Part shown: positions 1 through 5,024 of the stretch, one piece after another
How the letters are laid out: the number at the start of each line of letters is the position of its first letter
Position numbering within the stretch: position 1 is the first letter of the stretch
Source of the DNA: Spirochaetales bacterium
Lineage (GTDB): Bacteria > Spirochaetota > Spirochaetia > SZUA-6 > DRHE01
Direction of reading: 5' to 3'
NCBI GenBank assembly: GCA_016935715.1
Contig: JAFGQJ010000301.1
Location: 1 to 6,412 of the forward strand
Length of the DNA stretch: 6,412 nt
Notes under the pieces: generated by a model
What the model saw: only the letters and a program-made list of their open reading frames with translations
Databases searched by the model: none
What the model was told of the DNA's origin: nothing
Made by a program: the position numbers and the translations under genes

Positions 1-92
1 CTGATGGCCACGGCAAGGTACCTCTCGTCGTTGATCTTCTTCTTCAACTCTGCCAGGCGCCGCGGATCCGTCTTTTTCGCTATCCTAACCAA
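1..92 (-). CDS. Start of an unrecognised gene, cut by the window edge
   Basis: An open frame continues to the left edge after yraN. The most likely start is TTG at 92, with AGGCGGGG (109-102) nine bases upstream. An in-frame stop inside the end of yraN rules out a start much further upstream. The first 30 residues read MVRIAKKTDPRRLAELKKKI (1-20) followed by NDERYLAVAI. This is a basic, charged, helix-prone N-terminus with no signal peptide or known motif in the visible part. The 17-base gap from yraN suggests the operon continues. I do not recognise the family; it is called a gene from spacing, ribosome binding site and open frame only. Confidence 0.5.
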   Translation of the reverse strand, partial: MVRIAKKTDPRRLAELKKKINDERYLAVAI

Positions 93-109
93 AACTCTAT
101 ACCCCGCCT

Positions 110-463
110 TCAGCTCGTAAAAGCGTTCTCATAATGAATGACCCTGGGTGTCTTTGGTGATACCAGCAGGACGTCGAATCCGAGCCTCTTGTGCCGGAAC
201 TCCGGATGGATGTGGAGGTAGTAACGGGAGGTTTCGAGGATCTTCTGCTGCTTGCGCCGATCGATTGCATACTCCAAATCTCCGCTGCCCAGATAGTCCC
301 AGTTCTTTACCTCGACAAATACGATACGCTCGCCCTTTTCGGCAATGATGTCGATCTCACCCCGCCGGCTGCGAAAGTTTCTCTCCCGTACCGTGTATCC
401 CCGTTCGCTGAGATACCGCTCCGCCCTCTTCTCCCCCTCCCTGCCTATTTGCCACCGGTTCAT
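110..463 (-). CDS. yraN: YraN/UPF0102 family nuclease-fold protein
   Basis: A 117-residue member of the near-universal but functionally unsettled UPF0102 family, which has a restriction-endonuclease-like fold related to Holliday-junction resolvases. Visible signatures are GREGEKRAERYLSERGY (7-23), RNFRSRRGEIDIIA (28-41) and VFVEVKNW (48-55). GEID (D38) and EVK (E51, K53) form a PD-(D/E)XK-like active-site pattern. Family members usually read VEVKxR, and here the arginine is replaced by tryptophan. The C-terminal FDVLLV strand (96-101) is typical. The ATG at 463 lies in an ATGA overlap with the HD-GYP gene, with purine-rich GGGGA runs just upstream. Overlap implies co-translation. Nothing in the sequence reveals the DNA or RNA substrate. 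Confidence 0.95.
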   Translation of the reverse strand: MNRWQIGREGEKRAERYLSERGYTVRERNFRSRRGEIDIIAEKGERIVFVEVKNWDYLGSGDLEYAIDRRKQQKILETSRYYLHIHPEFRHKRLGFDVLLVSPKTPRVIHYENAFTS

Positions 464-1596
464 TCCCCAGCTTCCCCAATCGACTTGGGGTCGATCGCCT
501 TGACGATGAACAGATTCTTCCTGGCCAGCAGATCGACGACCTCGCTGCCCTCGATCTGGTTGCCGAACTCATCGATGACCAGCTCGACCTTCGGCCGCAG
601 GGGAGCGGCGGGGTGATTTTCGCCGACCCGTCCGATGCTCGAGTTGTTCAGCTGGACGATGCTTCCGATCGGGAAGATCCCCATGCTTTCCAGAAACGCC
701 TTCAGGACCTGGGGATCGAAGTGCCGCCCGTTGTCGCTGAGCACGTTCTTCATGGCGGTGTACCCGATCATCGAATTTCTGTAGGGGCGCTCGCTGACCA
801 TGGCTTCATAAGCGTCAGCCACGGTCACGATACGGGCGAACAGGGTGATCTCATCGCCCTTCAGCCCCCTGGGATAGCCCCGCCCGTCCCAGTGCTCGTG
901 GTGCTGTAGAGCGATGAGCGCGATCTCCTCCGGGTACTTCATGTCCTTTGAAATGATCTGGTAGCTCAGCACCGGGTGGGTGCGGATCCTGGTCAGCTCA
1001 TCGCTGGACAGACCGCCCTGCTTCTGGAGGATATCCCTCTCCACCTTCAGCATGCCCACATCGTGCAGCAGCGCCCCGGTGGCCAGCTGGAGCAGCCTGT
1101 GGGAAGCCAGACGCATGTTCGTGCCGATCACCGCGGAGATGATCATGCAGTTGATCGCGCTCACGCTGAACTTTCGCTCCAGCCACTCTCCGAGCAGAAT
1201 CAGCTGGATCATCTCATTCTTGTGCTGGCGCACCACGTCCAGCAGCTCCTTGACCAGCGTATCGATGGGTTCGTGATTGAGGGAGGTGCCGTCGGCGATA
1301 TCCTGAAAGATGGCATCCATCTTGTCTACGGCGCTTCGATGGATCCGGCGGGGTTTCTCCTCCTTCTTGGGAAGCCAGGTTGGGGCCTCCTTGAGCCTGG
1401 AAGTTCCGTCCTTCGGGGGATCCACGATCTCGTTTCCGTCGGTGAACACCTCCTCGATGTCCCAGCGGCTCAGACGCTCGATGTCCTTTTCTTTGATCGC
1501 AACCCCGGCGGGAACCAGCAGGTTGTCGCCCTCTATGTAGACCGGCTGGTCGAACTTCATCCCGGGAAGCAACATGATTACTTTTATCGCTCTCAT
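460..1596 (-). CDS. HD-GYP-domain protein (cyclic-di-GMP phosphodiesterase family)
   Basis: HD-GYP proteins hydrolyse the second messenger c-di-GMP at a metal centre and so influence motility and adhesion. The 378-residue product has an N-terminal region (about 1-55, IKVIMLLPGMKFDQPVYIEGDNLLVPAG) like that found before many HD-GYP domains (DUF3391-like), a charged linker with PKKEEKPRR (76-84), and the HD-GYP domain (about 130-305). Visible motifs are HD (178-179), THP (206-208), HHEHWDGRGYP (232-242), ARIVTVADAYEAM (254-266) and RPYR (270-273). Two departures are clear: HDIGK reads HDVGM, and the first ligand histidine expected in the HSxN-type helix reads SAIN (147-150). A C-terminal beta-rich tail (about 306-370) follows. 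The ATG at 1596 has AGGGG (1606-1602) five bases upstream. The stop overlaps yraN (ATGA). Soluble, with no sensor or membrane segment seen. Family call strong; catalytic activity uncertain. Confidence 0.93.
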   Translation of the reverse strand: MRAIKVIMLLPGMKFDQPVYIEGDNLLVPAGVAIKEKDIERLSRWDIEEVFTDGNEIVDPPKDGTSRLKEAPTWLPKKEEKPRRIHRSAVDKMDAIFQDIADGTSLNHEPIDTLVKELLDVVRQHKNEMIQLILLGEWLERKFSVSAINCMIISAVIGTNMRLASHRLLQLATGALLHDVGMLKVERDILQKQGGLSSDELTRIRTHPVLSYQIISKDMKYPEEIALIALQHHEHWDGRGYPRGLKGDEITLFARIVTVADAYEAMVSERPYRNSMIGYTAMKNVLSDNGRHFDPQVLKAFLESMGIFPIGSIVQLNNSSIGRVGENHPAAPLRPKVELVIDEFGNQIEGSEVVDLLARKNLFIVKAIDPKSIGEAGE

Positions 1597-1604
1597 TCTG
1601 ACCC

Positions 1605-1844
1605 CTATGATACCCTGCGTACGTACACCAGGATTTCGGCGACGATCCTGTAGAACTGCTCGGGTATCAGACTTCCCAGGGGAAGCTCTACCAGAGCGTC
1701 CGCCAGTTCCGGCTGATCCACGATCTCGATCCCTTCCTCAAGGGCGATCTCCTTGATCCGTTTTGCCAGCGCCCCCCTGCCCGCCGCAACGACTACGGGA
1801 GCCGGCATATCGTCGTTATACTGTATCGCTGCTGCTTTTTCCAT
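1605..1844 (-). CDS. Orphan FlhB/YscU C-terminal-domain protein (YlqH/FlhX-like)
   Basis: A 79-residue soluble protein that matches the last part of the flagellar export-gate protein FlhB. KAAAIQYND (3-11) corresponds to the strand after the cleavage site. APVVVAAGRGALAKRIKEIALEEGIEIV (15-42) matches the conserved P.VvAkG.g..A..Ire.A pattern, followed by LADALVELPLGSLIPEQFYRIVAEILVYV (47-75). The four-helix membrane part of FlhB and the NPTH self-cleavage motif are both absent. Full FlhB cleaves itself at NPTH, and its cytoplasmic domain controls the export specificity switch. Orphan domains of this kind are known (Bacillus YlqH, Helicobacter FlhX); FlhX has been reported to replace the corresponding FlhB fragment. 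The ATG at 1844 follows the FliK-like stop by 12 bases, without a strong Shine-Dalgarno. Family call firm; cellular role inferred. Confidence 0.88.
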   Translation of the reverse strand: MEKAAAIQYNDDMPAPVVVAAGRGALAKRIKEIALEEGIEIVDQPELADALVELPLGSLIPEQFYRIVAEILVYVRRVS

Positions 1845-1856
1845 ATCTGTTCGCGT

Positions 1857-2864
1857 TCAATGTACCGTATCGATGTTGCGATAGGAAAGCTCCTCCCAGG
1901 GCAAATCAAAGCCGTCGAAGATTTGGTCTTCACGTATAGTATCGTCAATTTTGACGCCGAGGTTTTGTAATTTTAACCGCAAAACGTCGAGCTCCGCCCT
2001 GATTTCCCGCCCCTTTCGCGACGGATCGCCGAAGAGATGCAGCCTGGGCTCACGCCTGTTTTCCAGCACGAACGACCACTTGTCTCCCGATGCGTTGCGA
2101 ACCGCCAGGATCATCCTGTCCGTGCGGCGTTTGCGCACGTCGTAGCGCAGGCGGATCGCCCCGCAGAGCAGGCCGGCGGGTTCGTAGCCGTAGCGGAAGG
2201 GAATGACGATCCAGGTGTGCTCTGCGCAGCGCAGGTGGTTGAAAACCTGCAGGCTGCTTCCCTTCGCGCCGGCGGTTTCCCCGATGTCCTTGCGCAGCTG
2301 CGCCGTCATTTTCTCCGAGTCCCGGGGCATGCGCCTTTTCTTCTCCTCCCCCCCTTCCGGCTCCCGTTCCCCGTAACCCAGCAGCGAGACCAGCTGCTCC
2401 AGGCCCCGTGATTTGAGATCGATTCCTTTTTCCAGCATGATGGCCAGCAGGCGGGCGAACTTCTTCGGATCGAGCTTCATCCGTTCCAGCAGGAGACGGA
2501 CCTGCTGCACGCGCTCCGGCGTTGCAGCGACGGCGCTGCGCAGCAGTGCCGATACCACGGCCTCCAGCGTCTGGTTCGGAGTGAATCCCTGGCGGGCGAT
2601 CAGCTCCCGGATCGGATCGGCGGGCTGTCCGGAGATCTTCAGGGTGATCCGTCCGCGGCTGATCTCCACCAGCGCCCGCAGACGCTGCCCGGGGGCAAGC
2701 TCCACCCGAGAGACCGCCGGCAGAACCCGCCCGCGGATCCCGACGGCCCACTTGTTTGCGCTCAGCTGCTTGATGACCCTCACAACAACAGAATCGCCGG
2801 ATCGCAGGGAAAGCTCGGATCCGGCGTTCAGGTTGAGCTTCAGGTCAACAGGGACGGGCTTCAT
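1857..2864 (-). CDS. FliK-like hook-length-control-related protein (YlqG-type), putative
   Basis: Identification rests on architecture and context rather than close identity. The 335-residue protein has no signal peptide or membrane segment. Residues 19-80 form a beta-rich part (SGDSVVVRVIKQL, then WAVGIRGRVLPAVS, ending RITLKIS), of the kind found at the start of FliK-like proteins. Residues 81-165 are helical, with GFTPNQTLEAVVSALL and a repeated short-helix style. A charged linker (about 166-205) leads to a C-terminal alpha/beta part (206-312) with HTWIVIPFRYGYEPAGLLCGAIRL, WSFVLENRREPRLHLFG and a final LDVLRLKLQNLGV helix, resembling the FliK C-terminal (Flg_hook) pattern. FliK tells the export gate protein FlhB when the hook is complete, and the next gene here is an FlhB C-terminal domain. 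The ATG at 2864 is the first start after the rplS stop, nine bases away, with no clear Shine-Dalgarno. CDS limits are firm; the family call is moderate. Confidence 0.72.
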   Translation of the reverse strand: MKPVPVDLKLNLNAGSELSLRSGDSVVVRVIKQLSANKWAVGIRGRVLPAVSRVELAPGQRLRALVEISRGRITLKISGQPADPIRELIARQGFTPNQTLEAVVSALLRSAVAATPERVQQVRLLLERMKLDPKKFARLLAIMLEKGIDLKSRGLEQLVSLLGYGEREPEGGEEKKRRMPRDSEKMTAQLRKDIGETAGAKGSSLQVFNHLRCAEHTWIVIPFRYGYEPAGLLCGAIRLRYDVRKRRTDRMILAVRNASGDKWSFVLENRREPRLHLFGDPSRKGREIRAELDVLRLKLQNLGVKIDDTIREDQIFDGFDLPWEELSYRNIDTVH

Positions 2865-2873
2865 CCAGATGGA

Positions 2874-3248
2874 TCAGACTTTGTCCTTTTCCTTCGTCTG
2901 CTTCCTGGTTATGAGCTCGGCAACCTTTGCCGATTTCCCGACACGGTCGCGTATGTAGTACAGTTTGGCTCTGCGCACGCGTCCTCTGCGGCTGATCTCT
3001 ATCTTCTGGATCCTCGGCGAGTTCAGCGGAAAGGTTCTCTCCACTCCCACGCCGTAGGAAATCTTGCGCGCAGTGAAGGTCTTGCGGATCCCCCCCCTCT
3101 TCATGGCGATGCACAGCCCCTCGAATACCTGGACCCGTTCGTTCTTTCCTTCGATGATCTTGTAATGCACCTTCAGCGTATCCCCGATCGAAAAATCGGG
3201 CAGATCGCTTCTTATCTGTTCTGCTTCAACCAATCGCAATTTGCTCAT
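2874..3248 (-). CDS. rplS: 50S ribosomal protein L19
   Basis: L19 is a large-subunit protein at the interface with the 30S subunit. The 124-residue product is very typical: FSIGDTLKVHYKIIEG (19-34), ERVQVFEGLCIAMKRGG (37-53), IRKTFTARKISYGVGVERTFPLNSPRIQKIE and the basic RRGRVRRAKLYYIRDRVGKSAKV. A short lysine-rich tail follows, slightly beyond the minimal length. The ATG at 3248 overlaps the trmD stop (ATGA) and has its own good ribosome binding site. The TGA stop is in the same reading frame as the ATG of the next gene, four codons further on. In many bacteria rplS ends the rpsP-rimM-trmD-rplS operon, but here the gene packing continues without a visible terminator. Confidence 0.98.
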   Translation of the reverse strand: MSKLRLVEAEQIRSDLPDFSIGDTLKVHYKIIEGKNERVQVFEGLCIAMKRGGIRKTFTARKISYGVGVERTFPLNSPRIQKIEISRRGRVRRAKLYYIRDRVGKSAKVAELITRKQTKEKDKV

Positions 3249-3970
3249 CCTGGTCTCCTCTTACCTTTGTTGTCCCTATCCATTTCCAACGCCTCGTCCC
3301 GCGCCAGCTCGGGCCTGAACCTGCGGGTTTTTTCGAGGCTTTTCTCACGCCGCCATCGTTCGATATCCGCATGGTTTCCCGACAGCAAGACCTCCGGGAC
3401 ACGGTGCCCCCGGAATTCCGCCGGACGCGTGTACTGCGGATATTCGAGCAATCCCGCGGAAAAACTCTCGTCGGCCAGGGAATCGGCCGCGATGACCCCG
3501 TCGATCAGGCGCACGACCGTGTCGATGAGGACCATGGCGGCCACTTCTCCGCCGCTCAGTATATAGTTACCCACCGAGATCTCGTCGGTAACGAACAAGT
3601 CGATGATCCTCTGATCGATCCCCTCGTAGCGCCCGCAGATCAGAGCCAGCCTCTTCTGCCCGGCGAATTCCTCGGCCGCCTTCTGGGACCACAACCTGCC
3701 CGAGGGCGTCAGATAAACGACCCGCGTTCGTTTCCGCTTCACCCCGGGAACCGACTCCAGCGCAGCTGCCAGAGGTTCCGGTTTGAGCACCATTCCGGGG
3801 CCGCCGCCGTAGGTGGCGTCGTCGCAGTTCTTGTGCCGGTCCCGGGCAAAGTCCCGGATGTTGATCAGATCCAGCTTTACCTGACTGCGCTCCAAAGCCC
3901 TGGCAAGAATCGAGGAGCCTCTGTAGCCGTCGAAGATCTCCGGAAACAGGGTCAAGATGTGGAAGATCAC
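3245..3970 (-). CDS. trmD: tRNA (guanine-N1-)-methyltransferase TrmD
   Basis: TrmD transfers a methyl group from S-adenosylmethionine to N1 of G37 in tRNAs and so prevents +1 frameshifting. The 241-residue product has the SPOUT trefoil-knot motifs YLTPSGRLW (86-94), CGRYEGID (112-119) and SVGNYILSGGE (132-142). It also has DDATYGGGPGM (50-60) and the C-terminal LLEYPQYTRP and VLLSGNHADIERWRREKSL. Arg154 matches the conserved arginine of the E. coli enzyme. The catalytic aspartate (E. coli D169) appears to align with Glu168 in DESF, or with Asp167 if a gap is shifted. The start is GTG at 3970 within the GTGA overlap with rimM. Its own Shine-Dalgarno is weak, so coupling is likely. The stop overlaps the rplS start as ATGA. 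Confidence 0.97.
   Translation of the reverse strand: MIFHILTLFPEIFDGYRGSSILARALERSQVKLDLINIRDFARDRHKNCDDATYGGGPGMVLKPEPLAAALESVPGVKRKRTRVVYLTPSGRLWSQKAAEEFAGQKRLALICGRYEGIDQRIIDLFVTDEISVGNYILSGGEVAAMVLIDTVVRLIDGVIAADSLADESFSAGLLEYPQYTRPAEFRGHRVPEVLLSGNHADIERWRREKSLEKTRRFRPELARDEALEMDRDNKGKRRPG
3254..3260 (-). promoter_or_regulatory. Strong ribosome binding site of rplS inside the trmD end
   Basis: GAGGAGA lies close upstream of the rplS ATG (3248), with its AGGAG core (3259-3255) six bases from the start codon, within the last codons of trmD. This lets L19 be translated efficiently despite the overlapping start, consistent with the higher demand for L19 than for TrmD. Confidence 0.7.
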
Positions 3971-4485
3971 GGCAGCTCGTACGCCTCTGTGAGCTCGATC
4001 CGCCGTTCGGCCACATCAACCGTGCCGACAAAATGTCTGGAAAAGGGAACGATCAGCAGCTTCCCTTCCCTCGATTCCAGTTCCAGGAAATCCCCGCCTC
4101 CTCCCTCGGGAACGGCCACCACCCGGCCGATGAAAGCCGCACCCTGGTAGCAGAGGCAGCCCTGGAGATCGGCGATGTAGTACTCCTCTTCGCCTAGCTC
4201 GCTGGCCTCTTCCCTGCCGACCCAGATCAACTGCCCGCGAAACCCGTCTCCCGTCTCGCGATCGTCGACACCGGCGAGCTTCAGGAGCACGGCACCTGCC
4301 GCCGACCGCACGTCCTCCACGTCAAAGAACACGAGTTTTCCCGCGGTGCCGATCTGTACGCCCTTCAGCCGAAGCAGATGGCCGGTTTCTCCCGACAGGC
4401 TCTTGATCTTCAGATACCCTTTCAGCCCGTGACTCGTCTGGATCCTGCCGACTGCAAACAGGCGGGCACGATCTTCATGAACCAT
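3967..4485 (-). CDS. rimM: 16S rRNA processing / ribosome maturation factor RimM
   Basis: RimM helps assemble the head of the 30S subunit and binds S19. The 172-residue protein shows an N-terminal RimM beta-barrel (about 8-90) with VGRIQTSHGLKG (12-23), in which HGLKG is the family signature. A C-terminal PRC-barrel (about 98-170) has EEYYIADLQGC (100-110), a glycine-rich turn GGGGDFLEL (128-136) and LLIVPFSRHFV (143-153). The ATG at 4485 is preceded directly by an in-frame TAG, so the gene cannot start further upstream. No convincing Shine-Dalgarno lies in the nine bases after the khpA stop, so translation probably depends on coupling to khpA. The 3' end overlaps trmD by four bases (GTGA). 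RimM next to TrmD is a widely conserved pair. Confidence 0.97.
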   Translation of the reverse strand: MVHEDRARLFAVGRIQTSHGLKGYLKIKSLSGETGHLLRLKGVQIGTAGKLVFFDVEDVRSAAGAVLLKLAGVDDRETGDGFRGQLIWVGREEASELGEEEYYIADLQGCLCYQGAAFIGRVVAVPEGGGGDFLELESREGKLLIVPFSRHFVGTVDVAERRIELTEAYELP

Positions 4486-4494
4486 CTATGTAAT

Positions 4495-4728
4495 TCAGTC
4501 GAGTATCTCCAGCACCACCCTTTTTCCCGTTTTCGTCGCAGAGGCACTCAGGATGGTCCGTATTGCTTTCGCTATCCGACCATGCTTTCCGATGACTTTT
4601 CCGATATCCCCTTCCGAGACTTTCAGCTCGAGGATGGTAGATTTTTCCCCCTCGATCATGTTCACCACAACTCCGCCGGGATCGTCAACCAGTGACTTGG
4701 CAATGTATTCCACTAGCTCCTTTTCCAC
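4495..4728 (-). CDS. khpA: Small KH-domain RNA-binding protein (KhpA/YlqC family)
   Basis: A 77-residue protein made essentially of one type II KH domain. The RNA-binding GxxG loop is GKHG (47-50) within IGKVIGKHGRIAKAIRTIL (42-60), and it is preceded by an acidic N-terminal helix and DDPGGVVVNMIEGEKS. Family members bind RNA broadly. In several Gram-positive bacteria KhpA works with KhpB (Jag/EloR) and affects cell division and elongation; whether that holds here is unknown. The start is GTG at 4728, with AGGAGG (4739-4734) five bases upstream. The position between rpsP and rimM is a common, conserved location for this family. The stop is nine bases from the rimM start, which suggests translational coupling to rimM. 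Confidence 0.93.
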   Translation of the reverse strand: MEKELVEYIAKSLVDDPGGVVVNMIEGEKSTILELKVSEGDIGKVIGKHGRIAKAIRTILSASATKTGKRVVLEILD

Positions 4729-4744
4729 ACGCGCCTCCTGGTAG

Positions 4745-4996
4745 CTACTTGATTCGGAAATTGATGTTGTTCAGCAGTTTTCTGACTGTATCGCTGGGTT
4801 GAGCGCCCTTGTTCAGCCAGTCCCGAACACGCTCCTCCTTCACCTGGATTTGTTTTTCTTCGATCTCGATCGGGTGGTAGAAACCTACCTCCTCGATCGT
4901 TCTCCCGTCCCTGGGGCTGCGGGAATCCATCACCACGATCCGATAGTAGGGTCTGCGCTTGGTGCCAAACCGCTTCAGTCTTATCCGTACGCTCAA
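4745..4996 (-). CDS. rpsP: 30S ribosomal protein S16
   Basis: S16 is a small-subunit protein that binds 16S rRNA and helps assemble the 5' domain of the 30S particle. The 83-residue product begins MSVRIRLKRFGTKRRPYYRIVVMDSR in family style (residues 1-26), continues with RDGRTIEEVGFYHP and ends in the DWLNKGAQPSDTVRKLL region typical of the family, with a normal length. Translation most likely starts at the TTG at 4996, because AGGAGG lies six bases upstream and residue 1 then matches the usual S16 start. An upstream in-frame extension to 5041 would overlap the ffh end and has no family support. The gene is followed after 16 bases by the KH gene. Co-transcription with ffh, rimM, trmD and rplS is the common bacterial arrangement. 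Confidence 0.97.
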   Translation of the reverse strand: MSVRIRLKRFGTKRRPYYRIVVMDSRSPRDGRTIEEVGFYHPIEIEEKQIQVKEERVRDWLNKGAQPSDTVRKLLNNINFRIK

Positions 4997-5002
4997 CGTC
5001 TG

Positions 5003-5008
5003 CCTCCT
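5003..5008 (-). promoter_or_regulatory. Strong ribosome binding site fixing the TTG start of rpsP
   Basis: A full AGGAGG lies six bases upstream of TTG (4996-4994), inside the 28-base ffh-rpsP gap. No ATG or GTG in this frame gives the usual S16 N-terminus, so this site decides the start. Confidence 0.8.
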
Positions 5009-5024
5009 AAAATGGTTCTTTGAG

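Noticed and set aside
976..1653. A plus-strand open frame of 225 codons opposite the HD-GYP gene
   Set aside because: It is antisense to the HD-GYP coding sequence, which carries intact family motifs. No motif or credible ribosome binding context was seen on the plus strand.
2050..2751. A minus-strand open frame of 233 codons within the FliK-like gene
   Set aside because: It is an alternate frame rich in Gly, Ala, Arg and Pro, typical of GC-rich shadow frames. The FliK-like frame has balanced composition, patterned secondary structure and proper operon spacing.
2865..2873. Possible transcription terminator after rplS, where such operons often end
   Set aside because: Only nine bases separate the genes, and no GC-rich hairpin with a T-run is visible at the junction.
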